NCBI GenBank assembly: GCA_016933965.1
Contig: JAFGTS010000023.1
Span: 1-64,000 of the forward strand
DNA: 64,000 bases
Direction: 5' to 3'
DNA from: Deltaproteobacteria bacterium
GTDB taxonomy: Bacteria; Desulfobacterota; Syntrophia; Syntrophales; UBA2210
The notes beneath the pieces are model-generated. The model was not told the DNA's origin. It saw only the letters and a list, made by a program, of their open reading frames with translations, and ran no database searches. This document shows, in pieces, positions 33,548 to 42,748 of the stretch; within the stretch, counting starts at the first letter, position 1, and each line of letters starts with the position of its first letter. The translations under genes were made by a program, and so were the position numbers.

Positions 33548-36500
33548 CTATGCGAGCAACTGCTTCATTGTGTCCAGGTAGTGTCTCGATCTGTCGAGAT
33601 AGAATGAGAGGGCCCGGGAGAAGTTCCTGCCCACGATACCATCGACGAACAGCTGACTGACCTCGCGATCCTGCTCCAGGACCGCCTGGGTGCCGAGGAA
33701 TATCCGGTGCTCCTCGGGGGACATGTCCTTAAAGATCATCTGCAGGGCGACCCGGGCGCGCGGCTGATACATCCAGAAGTAAAGAAGGTCCAGGGAATTT
33801 ATAATAATGATCTTGTCAAGGTCTCCCGTTCGTTCCTTGACCCGATCAATGAGCCTGTCGGGAAATTCGAACATTTCCAGGACATCCGATTCAGGGAATA
33901 TGATCTCCAGCCGCGAGTAGGTGTCGAAAAGCTGTCCCAGTTTACTGCGATAGTCGCGCAGCCGCGTCCGGATGTTCTGATAGCGGTCCGCAAGGCCTTC
34001 TATGATACCGGCAACGCAGTCGGAGGCGCCTTTGGAAATGATGGCCGCCCATTTCTGAAGTACGCTGTCAACTGCCGCGATACCGAAACCCGAGAGAATG
34101 CCGCCCAGGGCCATATTGAAAAGAACTGCGAGCGGGATGGAAAGGATCGTCCTGAAGAAGTTGCCGAAAACGGCCCCTCTCGGCAGTCCTCGAAACGCGT
34201 TATGTGCCGATATGTACATACCGTTGGTGACGGCCATCACCGTGTAAAGCACAACGGGACCGGTAGCGACGGTTATGCCGAAGATACGGTCGAGGAGCAG
34301 GGTCTTTATGATGTAGTCGAGGAGCGGAACGGAAAATCCCGTAAAGAGGAGCGAATCGCTCAATCGATCCCAGCTTACATAATCATTCCATCGCAAAAGA
34401 GGTGACCGCCGGAGCCCGCCGCCTCCCAGGACGGATTGCAGGATGTTGCGCATCCCCGTGATGCCGAACCATATGAAGGCGCCAAAGTATGCAAGAAGCC
34501 ACCAGTCCTTGGTCAGATAGAACGTGAGAAACGCCGGCACGAATCCGGTAATGACCTTGATCCAGTTCTTCAAACCGCTGTTCAGATAGTCCCATGAAAG
34601 ACCCGGGTTCCGGTTTCCGCTTTCAGGAGGGGTGAGATGGAGCTGATTGGTCCGTTCCATGTCGATCCCGCCGAGGGTTATCACGTTCCCCGTGCCACCG
34701 ATCACCGTCGAGTAAGGCATGATTTCCCAGTCCTCACGCCGTTTCTTTCCCACAAACCGTAATCCCGGCAGAGAACTTACATACCGGTACAGGGTATCAA
34801 GGAACATACTTCGCTGTAACCTGGGGATGTAATGTACTCTCAGGCATACCCTCGTGTTGACGGGCACGTTCAAGCGTGATGTCGGAGGCGATTGTTTTAT
34901 TTCTCTCTGGGCCCGGTGGGGCAACGTGTCCTTGATAACCATCCCCATGCCGTACAGGTGGTGCGAGCGTCCGGTGGAATCGCTTCCGACACGACTCTTG
35001 AGAAGCGTCCCACTGTAAAAGGATTGAAATGATTCGATATCTCGCAGGATAGCGGTCAGTTTTGCGATCCTGTCTTCTCGATCGAGATGATTCGATGTTT
35101 CCAGCCGCTCCAGGATGTCGCGGATTATCCGTTTCAGGGCGATCACGTCGTTGTCGTTTATCGCCCGCTGCAGGGTATTGATGAAACCATAGTGGGGATT
35201 CTTCCCCACCACGTAGTCTTTCAGGTTGAAGTTTTCCAGGTGGGTTATCATGCCCCGACAGTCATAGAGGAGTTCCAGAACATCCTCTATGCTGAGGTCG
35301 CTCAGCCCGAGGGTGATGCTGTAACCGGCATGAAGATGGTCCACCCTTTCTATGATATCCTGCGGTGAGAGCTTGAGGAGCTCGGGCACATCCGGGTCGT
35401 TCCGCGGAACGGAGAAGTCTTCCACTTCCGGATTCTGTGATAGCCTCAGATAGCGCTCAACGATGGTTTCGGAATCAAGGGTGTTCATCTCTTCCACGAG
35501 GGCGCTGACCCCGGTCCGTTCCTCCTGGTCCAGATGGGCGTACCCATCCCTCAGCTCTTCCGTCCGCGCACGCATGAGCGGAAGCAGTTTCGCGTGGATG
35601 AACTCGGCCAGGTGAAGGATGGACACCTGGCCTGCCCCGACGAATGTGAGAAAGTCGGTCTCATCGAGCGGCGGGATGTCGAGTCCGTAGGTTTTACATA
35701 GTACCAGGCGATGTTTTCTGTTGAATTCGTTCAGGATCGAAAAGACGTACCGCTGCTTGTAGTGTGATACCCGGCGTCCCTCCTCCATAAATGCCTGCAC
35801 CTCGGGTTCTTCAAGAAAACGGACGAAATCCTGGGGACTCAGCAATCCCCGGGGGGCCCAGATCAACTGCACGTAACGGTTACGGAACCGGGCCGACAGT
35901 TCAACGCCGATGCGGACCCGGATGTCCATTATTTCGGCAGCCTCCAGCAATTCCAGCGCCACGTCGGTTCTGACGTAATTGTAATAGATGACCTTCAGCC
36001 GCCTGATTCCCTTGATCCAGGCGTCCATAATGAGATGTGTCGGGGATTTTCTCCCCTTGGTGTTCACGTCGTGAACATGGTCGTCCGTTGCGATCTGATT
36101 CCATTCCTCGGACATTTCCAGAAGGTGGTGTTTCCGCAGTTGGTCACGGATTATTCTCGGCTTACCCGACGCGGCCATGCGGAAATCATGAGCAAGTTCA
36201 AGGCGATTGCGGTAATCACCCCGGGAACGGACCAGTTTTTTCATGATCTGAATGAGAACGCGGGCCGTGTTCTTTCGAAGATGACTGTTCGCGCTGAAAA
36301 GAACCTCATCGCGCAGCGAGCGCAATGCGTTCAGCCGGTCCTTTGCTTCGCCGACCTCCAGCGAATTCAACAGGTGAATGACAGCGTAGGCGATGCGCAA
36401 CTCTCTCGATGCGGCCATTTCCTTGATGCCGTGGGGATGCAGATAGGGATTGAGCAGATTTTTTATGTTCTTTCTCGACTCGTCTCTGTTGATGACTTCA

Positions 36501-36565
36501 TTGACGATCACCAGGAGTTCATGGTCCTCCCGGTCGAAAAGGATCCATGGAATGCGTTGGGTCAT
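33548..36565 (-). CDS. large membrane protein with degenerate PHP-like segment, function unknown
   Basis: A 1005-residue protein. Residues 1-155 are helical. DDHVHDVNTKGRKSP (161-175), LIMDAWIKGIRRLKVIYYN and RIGVELSARF resemble the PHP phosphoesterase fold: the HxH (H163, H165) and a GxE survive, but the TDH motif is replaced by IYYN, so hydrolysis is doubtful. A helical middle (about 240-600) leads to three to five transmembrane segments (about 660-710 and 750-850), and the C-terminus is helical and soluble. I know of no assigned role. It is alone, leftward, and flanked upstream by an EEP phosphatase gene that is also leftward. Its long open frame is uninterrupted. Confidence 0.82.
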   Translation of the reverse strand: MTQRIPWILFDREDHELLVIVNEVINRDESRKNIKNLLNPYLHPHGIKEMAASRELRIAYAVIHLLNSLEVGEAKDRLNALRSLRDEVLFSANSHLRKNTARVLIQIMKKLVRSRGDYRNRLELAHDFRMAASGKPRIIRDQLRKHHLLEMSEEWNQIATDDHVHDVNTKGRKSPTHLIMDAWIKGIRRLKVIYYNYVRTDVALELLEAAEIMDIRVRIGVELSARFRNRYVQLIWAPRGLLSPQDFVRFLEEPEVQAFMEEGRRVSHYKQRYVFSILNEFNRKHRLVLCKTYGLDIPPLDETDFLTFVGAGQVSILHLAEFIHAKLLPLMRARTEELRDGYAHLDQEERTGVSALVEEMNTLDSETIVERYLRLSQNPEVEDFSVPRNDPDVPELLKLSPQDIIERVDHLHAGYSITLGLSDLSIEDVLELLYDCRGMITHLENFNLKDYVVGKNPHYGFINTLQRAINDNDVIALKRIIRDILERLETSNHLDREDRIAKLTAILRDIESFQSFYSGTLLKSRVGSDSTGRSHHLYGMGMVIKDTLPHRAQREIKQSPPTSRLNVPVNTRVCLRVHYIPRLQRSMFLDTLYRYVSSLPGLRFVGKKRREDWEIMPYSTVIGGTGNVITLGGIDMERTNQLHLTPPESGNRNPGLSWDYLNSGLKNWIKVITGFVPAFLTFYLTKDWWLLAYFGAFIWFGITGMRNILQSVLGGGGLRRSPLLRWNDYVSWDRLSDSLLFTGFSVPLLDYIIKTLLLDRIFGITVATGPVVLYTVMAVTNGMYISAHNAFRGLPRGAVFGNFFRTILSIPLAVLFNMALGGILSGFGIAAVDSVLQKWAAIISKGASDCVAGIIEGLADRYQNIRTRLRDYRSKLGQLFDTYSRLEIIFPESDVLEMFEFPDRLIDRVKERTGDLDKIIIINSLDLLYFWMYQPRARVALQMIFKDMSPEEHRIFLGTQAVLEQDREVSQLFVDGIVGRNFSRALSFYLDRSRHYLDTMKQLLA

Positions 36566-36676
36566 TCCCTTTATTCCCCGAAATTATTTATTTATTCCTG
36601 TACTGTGTATAAAATTGCCGATGATGTCAATGATTTTTAACATTTCCGGCGGCGCGGTCCGGTTCCGGGCGGCCCG

Positions 36677-37450
36677 TCAGTCCCTTCGCCGTTCAATGTC
36701 GATCATATATGGGAAATGATCCGAGGGGTAGCGTCCGTTGATGTTGTCCCTGACAATACGGGTGTTGGTCACACGGAAACGGGAGCTTGTCAGGATCCAG
36801 TCCATGCGGGTGATACGGGGTGTTCCCTGAAAACCATGATGGGTATAGCTCGCGGGACCCTCGGTCCCGCCGTGACATATCCAGCTGTCGGCCATACCTG
36901 TCTCAGGGGCTGTGAGCACTTCGTGAACGGCGGAACCGGGGCCGTCGTTGAAGTCGCCCATGATGATCACCGGCGCCGTTCTCTGTGATGCCCATCGTGC
37001 GATGATGGCACCTTGCCGGAGCCGGGCGACGGGACCCATGTGGTCCAGGTGTGTGACCGCCGCCCAGAGACAGTGCGGCTCTTCTCCGCTGATGAGCTGT
37101 GCCGCGCTGAACATCCGGGGGAACGCGCTGTCCCAGTTCATGCTGAGGGACGTATGAGGTGTCTTCGACAGCCAGAATTCCTCGCCGCCGACCCGCTCAA
37201 GGGTGTCCCGCCTGATGAAAAGCGTGGGATACTGTGACCGTTCATCCATCATCCGTCCCGGTGCGTGCAGAACATAGCCGGGCAGCCGGTCCCGAAGATA
37301 GATGAGCTGATGCCGTTTTCCTTCCTGGGTTCCCAGTATGTCGGGCCGGTGCCGCACGATGAGATCGACGATCATGTCCCGGCGGTGCACCCACGCGTTC
37401 GCGTCGTCCTGGTCGTTCTCGAACCGGATATTGAAGGTCATGACTCTCAT
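36677..37450 (-). CDS. endonuclease/exonuclease/phosphatase family protein
   Basis: A 257-residue cytosolic metal-dependent phosphodiesterase. MRVMTFNIRFEND, GTQEGKRHQL (metal-binding Glu), AVTHLDHMGPVARLRQ, IIMGDFND (about 150-157) and PSDHFPYMIDI (catalytic Asp-His) are the EEP motifs in the right order. Members cut DNA, phosphoinositides, or other phosphoesters; the short loop layout is like the sphingomyelinase/exonuclease subgroup common in bacteria. It may be cotranscribed with the large membrane protein gene 111 bases downstream. Confidence 0.9.
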   Translation of the reverse strand: MRVMTFNIRFENDQDDANAWVHRRDMIVDLIVRHRPDILGTQEGKRHQLIYLRDRLPGYVLHAPGRMMDERSQYPTLFIRRDTLERVGGEEFWLSKTPHTSLSMNWDSAFPRMFSAAQLISGEEPHCLWAAVTHLDHMGPVARLRQGAIIARWASQRTAPVIIMGDFNDGPGSAVHEVLTAPETGMADSWICHGGTEGPASYTHHGFQGTPRITRMDWILTSSRFRVTNTRIVRDNINGRYPSDHFPYMIDIERRRD

Positions 37451-37611
37451 GTCACGAGTGATCCCCCGGGTTCAGTATCTCATACCATCTCAGACCGGCC
37501 GCTGTCATGCAATCGAAAAGGAACGTGGTGAAGGTCCTGAAAGGAGATTCGTATTTTGACGATTGCCGGTGTACAATAGGAGCACCATTCACCTATCGAG
37601 AAGGGCTATTC

Positions 37612-38079
37612 ATGGGATCGCTGCTTGCCGTTGATCTGGGTGTGCGGGCCGGGCTCGCCCTCTATGGCGGTGACGGACGGCTGCGCTGGTACCGCTCACA
37701 CAATTTCGGGTCCGTCCAGCGTCTTCGGAAAGGTGTGTCGCGAGTCCTGTCGGATGTACCCGATCTTGAATGGGTCATCGTTGAGGGTGGCGGTGACCTT
37801 GCCGGCATCTGGGAACGCGAGGCGCAACGGAGGAACGTATCATTCCTGACGGTGCCGGCCGAAATATGGCGGGAACGGTTTCTCCTCCCCCGTGAGCAGA
37901 GGTCCCGCGTGCTTGCGAAAACACATGCCGAGGTCATGGCACGGCGGATCATTGCGTGGTCGGGGACAAAAAGACCCACTTCGCTCCGCCACGATGCGGC
38001 GGAAGCAATCATTGTCGGTCTGTGGGGTGTGCTCGAGGTTGGGTTGCTTGATCAGCTTCCTTCGCAATTACGTCGATAG
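37612..38079 (+). CDS. RNase H-fold (RuvC-like) protein
   Basis: A 155-residue protein. Asp8 in LLAVDLGVRAG, Glu58 in WVIVEGGGD and Asp128 in LRHDAAEAIIVGLW are placed as the acidic residues of an RNase H-like or RuvC-like nuclease. True RuvC is similar in size but has other signatures, and no ruvA or ruvB is nearby, so I do not use the name. It could be a resolvase-like or mitochondrial-type nuclease homologue. I chose the ATG at 37612 with AAGGG upstream. It is divergent from the EEP gene. Confidence 0.72.
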   Translation: MGSLLAVDLGVRAGLALYGGDGRLRWYRSHNFGSVQRLRKGVSRVLSDVPDLEWVIVEGGGDLAGIWEREAQRRNVSFLTVPAEIWRERFLLPREQRSRVLAKTHAEVMARRIIAWSGTKRPTSLRHDAAEAIIVGLWGVLEVGLLDQLPSQLRR

Positions 38080-38177
38080 GAATGGAGAGCCCCCGAGGAA
38101 CGGTTCCTGAACTGCCCGCCGGGCGTGCGCTGGTATGAGAGTTCTTTCAGCCGAAGGGTATTCGGGAATGCCGAACG

Positions 38178-38399
38178 TCAAACTGACACGACTTCCTTGA
38201 CCGTGGGAATAATGCTTTTCAGCCGTCGCTCGATACCCATCTTCAGCGTCATCTGCGACATGGGACATCCTCTGCAGGCCCCCTGAAGTTTTACCTTTAC
38301 GGTTCCGTCTTCTGTAACGTCTATCAATTCGACATCACCGCCGTCAGCCTGCAGGTGCGGCCTGATGTTTTCGATTTCTTTCTGTACCTGTTCTTTCAT
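38178..38399 (-). CDS. NifU C-terminal-domain (Nfu-type) iron-sulfur protein
   Basis: A 73-residue protein that corresponds to the C-terminal domain of NifU/NfuA, which carries a transient 4Fe-4S cluster to target proteins. [14 protein letters not shown] and [21 protein letters not shown] hold the CxxC pair. I chose the ATG at 38399, with GGAGG six bases upstream. It stands alone. No nitrogenase or SUF genes are in the window, so it serves general cluster delivery. Confidence 0.93.
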   Translation of the reverse strand: MKEQVQKEIENIRPHLQADGGDVELIDVTEDGTVKVKLQGACRGCPMSQMTLKMGIERRLKSIIPTVKEVVSV

Positions 38400-38513
38400 C
38401 GCTAACCTCCACGGTGCGCATTCTATCAAATATGAGCTAAGATATATCCTTTTCAGCGATTGTCAAATTAAAATTGCCCGGATTCCCGCTTTGCCGGCTC
38501 GAAACGTGACAGG

Positions 38514-38553
38514 CAGTGGCAAAGCGACAAAACGACAAAGTGACAGAGTGAAC
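38514..38553 (+). repeat. degenerate 8-bp tandem repeat, about five units
   Basis: Consecutive 8-mers CAGTGGCA, AAGCGACA, AAACGACA, AAGTGACA and GAGTGAAC. They vary around AAGTGACA and may continue less clearly to about 38570. Confidence 0.65.
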
Positions 38554-38589
38554 ATCGTGAAACCTGTGAAAGTAAAAGTTCCTTCATTT

Positions 38590-38620
38590 CCCCCTTTGCA
38601 AAGGGGGATTAAGGGGGATT
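38590..38620. repeat. C5/G5 palindromic element with repeated AAGGGGGATT
   Basis: CCCCCTTT-GC-AAAGGGGG (38590-38607) is a perfect palindrome and AAGGGGGATT occurs twice in a row (38601-38610, 38611-38620). Elements of this look are dispersed in many deltaproteobacterial and cyanobacterial genomes; membership in such a family is inferred from memory of the pattern. Confidence 0.6.
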
Positions 38621-38782
38621 TTACATACGAAAATCCCTCCCGATCCCAGACCCCTGAGTTTTGTAACGAGGGCACCGTAAACCCCCGTGACATACCGGTG
38701 GAGGAAAGAGCCGTTGTGCTCTGCTGTATCCTATGATATTAAAATAAAGTTTTCCAACCGATCGGTCGCATGGAGTGATTTC

Positions 38783-39664
38783 ATGGAGATAAGCGCCTCC
38801 TGGACAGGTACTTCCCTGCGGGACTTTCATACCGTCATCGACTGGCGTGATACCATGAACTACGCCGCCGCCCTCGACGATGACAATCCCTGCTACTTCA
38901 ATGATGAGCGGCCCGAGGGGGTCCTGGCGCCCCCGCTCTATGCCGTCGCCCTTACCTGGCCCGTTTCCGAGAAGATCTGGGAATTTATCGAGGCGGAAAA
39001 TTTTCCCGTTGAACTGCTTGCAACCCAGGTCCACTATACGGAGCACCTGCATTTCTACCGGCCCCTGGCACCGGGTGTTGCCCTGACCATCAGGGGGAAC
39101 ATAGCGGCCATCCTGCCCCACCGGGCGGGAACTCATGTGGTGATACGATTCGACGGTCTTGATGAAGCCGGTGAACGCATCTTTACGGAACATATCGGGG
39201 CCATGCTGCGGGGCGTTCGCTGCATCGACGGCGAGCGTGGCCGGGAGGACCTTCCCGCGGTCCCGCGCTGTGACGGGATCAGCGGTGAACCCTGCTGGGA
39301 GGAAACGGTTCACGTTCATGCCCTCTTTCCCTTCCTTTACGATGGTTGTTCACGGATCTTCTTTCCCATCCACACCTCAAGGAAATTTGCCCGACAGGTG
39401 GGGTTGCCGGGCATCATCGTGCAGGGGACGGCGACCCTTGCCTTGGCGGTCCGTGAGATCATCCGGCGCGAGGCCGGGGGAGACCCGCGGCGCCTGCGGT
39501 CCCTGTCGTGCCGGTTTACCGGAATGGTATTACCCGGCACCGATATCATTGTCCGGCTCCTGGAACGAAAAAGGACGCAAGGGGCGACGGAATTGTTCTT
39601 TGCCGTTCTCGATCAGGATTGCCGGCAGGCGATCAGCGGGGGGTACGCATCTCTGACGGATTGA
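38783..39664 (+). CDS. MaoC-type double hot-dog hydratase/dehydratase
   Basis: A 293-residue protein with two hot-dog folds. The N-terminal half contains YFNDERPEGVLAPPLYA and the hydratase-like HFYRPLAPGVALTIRG (about 90-105); the C-terminal half includes SRKFARQVGLPGIIVQGTATLALAVREI (about 200-227). This is the layout of fungal-type FAS dehydratase-like and R-specific enoyl-CoA hydratase proteins. Hydration of an enoyl-CoA is the expected reaction. GGAG lies eight bases before the ATG at 38783. The following AMP-forming acyl-CoA synthetase gene is 100 bases away, so the two may form an acyl-CoA unit. Confidence 0.83.
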   Translation: MEISASWTGTSLRDFHTVIDWRDTMNYAAALDDDNPCYFNDERPEGVLAPPLYAVALTWPVSEKIWEFIEAENFPVELLATQVHYTEHLHFYRPLAPGVALTIRGNIAAILPHRAGTHVVIRFDGLDEAGERIFTEHIGAMLRGVRCIDGERGREDLPAVPRCDGISGEPCWEETVHVHALFPFLYDGCSRIFFPIHTSRKFARQVGLPGIIVQGTATLALAVREIIRREAGGDPRRLRSLSCRFTGMVLPGTDIIVRLLERKRTQGATELFFAVLDQDCRQAISGGYASLTD

Positions 39665-39764
39665 GTGAGATCACAGGCGGAATCCGGCCGGAGAAGGGGC
39701 TGATCGTGACAGAGGCTCCCTGCGTCACAGGAGCCCTGTCCATCCAAGGAAAAGGAGGGAAGGT

Positions 39765-41468
39765 ATGGCACGTGAATATGTGAGACTCCCGTTGCTGAAC
39801 TCCTATATAGAGCACTGGGCCCGCGAGACGCCTCATCGAGCGGCCATGATCCAGCACGAGGACGGAAGGTCCTTCACTTACAGCAAATTCCTCAAATTCA
39901 TTGATTATTTCGCCCTGCGACTCCTCGACATGGGGATCGAAAAAGGTGATCGGGTTGCCACCCTTCTCGTCCTGATCCCCGAACATGTCATGCTCATGTA
40001 TGCCTGTTTCAAGATCGGGGCCATTCTCGCGCCTCTCGATGTCCGTCTCAAGGATGATGAGGTGGTCCGCGACCTGAAGAAGATCCGTCCCAAGGCCTTT
40101 TTCTTCCTGGGGAATACGCCTGTCCGTGACTTCCGGGATGCCGGCAGGGCGGTGCGGGATGCCTGCCCGGATGTGAGACATCTTGTTCAGGTCACCCCTG
40201 ACCCGAAACCGGGCGACATTATGGACGGTGCCTTCGGTATCACGGAAATGATGGATAAAAAACGGATCGTCTATCTGATGCTGAAAGAACTTCTGACACA
40301 CCGTCTCCAGGTGGCCGCGCGTGAGATCACGCCGAAGACACCGGCCCTCATCATTTATACAACGGGAACCACCGGCGAGCCGAAACCGGCGCTTCTCAGC
40401 CATGAGAACATTATCGTTCAGAATGAGATACTGGCCCGGGGAGCGGAGATGGAAGATGATGCCCGGATACTGATCAACCTGCCGCCCAGCCATGTGGGCT
40501 GTGTTACGGAAGGGTTCATGACAACCATGTTCGTCGGCGGCACGGCGGTTCTTCTGAGAATATTCGATGTGAAGCATACCCTGGAGGCCATCGAAAAGCA
40601 CCGGGTGAACGCTTTCGGCCAGATCCCCACCCAGTACCGGATGCTCTGGGCTCATCCCGATTATGAGCGCTATGACCTGAGCAGTCTGAAATTTGTTATC
40701 TATGCGGGTTCCGCCGTTGATGTCGGATTTTTGAAAAAACTGTCCTCCATGGCGCCCAAATTCGGTACCGGTATCGGTATGACGGAAAACGCGGGATTTG
40801 CGACTTTCACTCCCCAAGGGATCTCCATCGAGGAGATGGCGGGACAGGTGGGGCGTTCGTTCCCGGACCTGGCGGAAGTGTCGGTCCGCGCCCCCATGAA
40901 CGTGGACGGGACTGCGGGGCTGGAACTGCCCGACGGAGAGATCGGAGAGATCTGCTATCATCCGCCCATCGTGTTCCCGGGGTACTACGATCAGCCGGAA
41001 GAAACGGCAAAGGTCATATCCCGCGAAGGGATCCTGTATACGGGGGACCTGGGCTATTTCAAGGATATGGGTTCCTACCGGGCCCTGTATCTTGCCGGGA
41101 GGCGAAAGTTCGTCATTAAACAAAAAGGGTACAATGTCTTCCCCGATGAGGTGGAAGCGTATATCGCGGAACTTGAAGGGGTCGATGCCGTTGAGGTCAT
41201 CGGCATGGAGCACCGGTTGTTCGACGAGGGCATTTTTGCCTTTGTTCGGCCAAAGCCAGGGGCTCAACTATCTCCCGAGACGGTGATGGAGCATTGCTCC
41301 GGGATAGCCGCCTACAAGCGGCCACAGCATGTGGAGATATGGCAGCCGGGAGAAATGTTTCCCCTGACCCGCAGCACCAAGGTGGACAAACTGGAATTGA
41401 AGAAGATCGCCGAACCGGTCATTGAACAGTTGCGCCGGGAAGGGAAATGGGATGCCCGGGAACAATGA
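39765..41468 (+). CDS. AMP-forming acyl-CoA synthetase
   Basis: A 567-residue ligase that activates a carboxylic acid with ATP and CoA, releasing AMP and pyrophosphate. The ATP-binding loop is YTTGTTGEPK (198-207) followed by PALLSH, where most members have KGA. GIGMTENAG (about 338) is motif A5, YTGDLGYFKDMGSYRALYLAGR (about 425-446) is motif A7/A8, and TRSTKVDKLELK holds the C-terminal catalytic lysine. The substrate is not decided by these motifs. AAGGAGGGAAGG precedes the ATG. Confidence 0.92.
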   Translation: MAREYVRLPLLNSYIEHWARETPHRAAMIQHEDGRSFTYSKFLKFIDYFALRLLDMGIEKGDRVATLLVLIPEHVMLMYACFKIGAILAPLDVRLKDDEVVRDLKKIRPKAFFFLGNTPVRDFRDAGRAVRDACPDVRHLVQVTPDPKPGDIMDGAFGITEMMDKKRIVYLMLKELLTHRLQVAAREITPKTPALIIYTTGTTGEPKPALLSHENIIVQNEILARGAEMEDDARILINLPPSHVGCVTEGFMTTMFVGGTAVLLRIFDVKHTLEAIEKHRVNAFGQIPTQYRMLWAHPDYERYDLSSLKFVIYAGSAVDVGFLKKLSSMAPKFGTGIGMTENAGFATFTPQGISIEEMAGQVGRSFPDLAEVSVRAPMNVDGTAGLELPDGEIGEICYHPPIVFPGYYDQPEETAKVISREGILYTGDLGYFKDMGSYRALYLAGRRKFVIKQKGYNVFPDEVEAYIAELEGVDAVEVIGMEHRLFDEGIFAFVRPKPGAQLSPETVMEHCSGIAAYKRPQHVEIWQPGEMFPLTRSTKVDKLELKKIAEPVIEQLRREGKWDAREQ

Positions 41469-41572
41469 ATCGGGACCATTGCCGGCCGCAGGTGCATACT
41501 GCATAAAAATGTAGATTTTCCGGCGTTCTTCTGATAACGTGTCGCAACAAATTACTGTATTTTCAATGAATA

Positions 41573-41923
41573 ATGCATGAACTGCCGGTAACGGAAAGTA
41601 TCCTGGACATCGTCCTGAAACACGGTGAAGCTCATAAGGTAAAGAAGATCGTCGGCGTCGGTCTGCGGATCGGTGAAATGAGCGATCTCGTTGACGAGTG
41701 GATCCAGAAATACTTCGACTACCTGAGCAAGGGGACGATCGCGGAAGGGGCAAAGCTCGACATTGAGAGGGCCCCCGTGAAATTCACCTGTAATGCCTGT
41801 GGTGCCACCTTTCAGGTGGATATACGGACGATACAAAAGGTGATATGCCCGGAATGCGGAGGGGAGAAGCATCGTCTCGTCTCGGGAAGAGAGTTTTTTA
41901 TTAAAAATATCGCGGTGATATGA
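41573..41923 (+). CDS. hypA: hydrogenase nickel-insertion protein HypA
   Basis: A 116-residue nickel chaperone. It starts MHE, with the nickel-binding His2, and carries a zinc site CNACGATF to CPECGG (Cys near 74, 77, 91 and 94). It delivers nickel to a hydrogenase large subunit together with HypB. No clear ribosome-binding site precedes the ATG. The gene overlaps hypB by 4 bases. No hydrogenase or other hyp gene is in the window, so the target enzyme is encoded elsewhere. Confidence 0.94.
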   Translation: MHELPVTESILDIVLKHGEAHKVKKIVGVGLRIGEMSDLVDEWIQKYFDYLSKGTIAEGAKLDIERAPVKFTCNACGATFQVDIRTIQKVICPECGGEKHRLVSGREFFIKNIAVI

Positions 41924-42633
41924 TGGAAGAAGTACGGCTCATCGAGGTCAAGGAAGAGATCATGGCCGATAACACGGCCGCTGCGGACGAGTTGCGGGAG
42001 AGTCTTTCCCGAAAGGGGGTGTTCCTGCTGAACCTGATGTCTTCTCCGGGGGCGGGGAAAACGAGTCTTGTCGTGCGGACGATCCGGGCGCTGAAGGATA
42101 CCTTCCGGATCGGTGTCATCGAGGGAGATATAGATTCGACGGTGGATGCCCAGACGGTCATGGCGGAAGGGGTGCCGGCGGTGCAGCTCAGAACGGGGGG
42201 GTTCTGCCACCTTGATGCCGCCATGGTCGGCAAGGCCCTGGATGCCATGCCGCTCGACGACCTCGACCTGATCATTATTGAGAATGTGGGAAACCTGGTC
42301 TGTCCGGCGGAGTTCGATACAGGCGCCCGGCTGAACGTCATGATCCTCAGCGTTCCCGAGGGTGATGACAAACCGCTGAAATACCCCCTGATGTTCACAA
42401 TTTCCCAGGTACTCCTGGTGAACAAGATAGATTATCTCAAGTATGAAGAAGCATTCGACATTCGGGTGTTGCGCGAACGGGTGTTCAATCTGAATCCCAC
42501 CATGGAGATATTTGAAATATCCTGTAAAACGGGAGAAGGGTTCGGTACGTGGATAAACTGGTTGGCGGAACGGATCACCCCGCCGGCCCTGTCTGCGGAT
42601 GACGCGGCACCTTCACCGGGAGCGGCGGGATAG
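41920..42633 (+). CDS. hypB: hydrogenase accessory GTPase HypB
   Basis: A 237-residue GTPase that drives nickel release from HypA. G1 loop SSPGAGKTSL is at 41-50, EGDIDSTVDAQ follows, GGFCHLDAAM contains the metal-binding Cys-His at the dimer interface, and VNKIDYLKYE is the guanine-specificity motif. The histidine-rich or CxxCGC N-terminal nickel store of some HypB proteins is missing. It overlaps hypA. A C-terminal tail of about 20 residues rich in Ala and Pro is unusual. Confidence 0.94.
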   Translation: MMEEVRLIEVKEEIMADNTAAADELRESLSRKGVFLLNLMSSPGAGKTSLVVRTIRALKDTFRIGVIEGDIDSTVDAQTVMAEGVPAVQLRTGGFCHLDAAMVGKALDAMPLDDLDLIIIENVGNLVCPAEFDTGARLNVMILSVPEGDDKPLKYPLMFTISQVLLVNKIDYLKYEEAFDIRVLRERVFNLNPTMEIFEISCKTGEGFGTWINWLAERITPPALSADDAAPSPGAAG

Positions 42634-42748
42634 TTTTCACGTCTCTGCCACCGGGGTGTATGATTTTTGGTAACCGCCTCGAAAGAGATGCAATGCCGGG
42701 CAGCGGGTCGTCGACCGGTATTCCGATCCGGGCGGAAAGGGCGGAACA

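Larger units (their letters stand above)
38430..38782. other. repeat-bearing intergenic region
   Basis: About 350 bases between the Nfu-type gene (leftward) and the MaoC-type gene (rightward). It holds a degenerate 8-bp tandem repeat at 38514-38553 and a C5/G5 palindrome with a repeated AAGGGGGATT at 38590-38620. No gene is apparent. Confidence 0.65.

Noticed and set aside
38140-38399. Nitrogen fixation locus around the Nfu-type gene
   Set aside because: The protein is only the general Nfu-type cluster carrier; no nif genes lie in the window.
39633-41267. Leftward frame of over 500 codons opposite the acyl-CoA synthetase gene
   Set aside because: Covered by a gene with clear AMP-binding motifs; the opposite translation has no recognisable fold.
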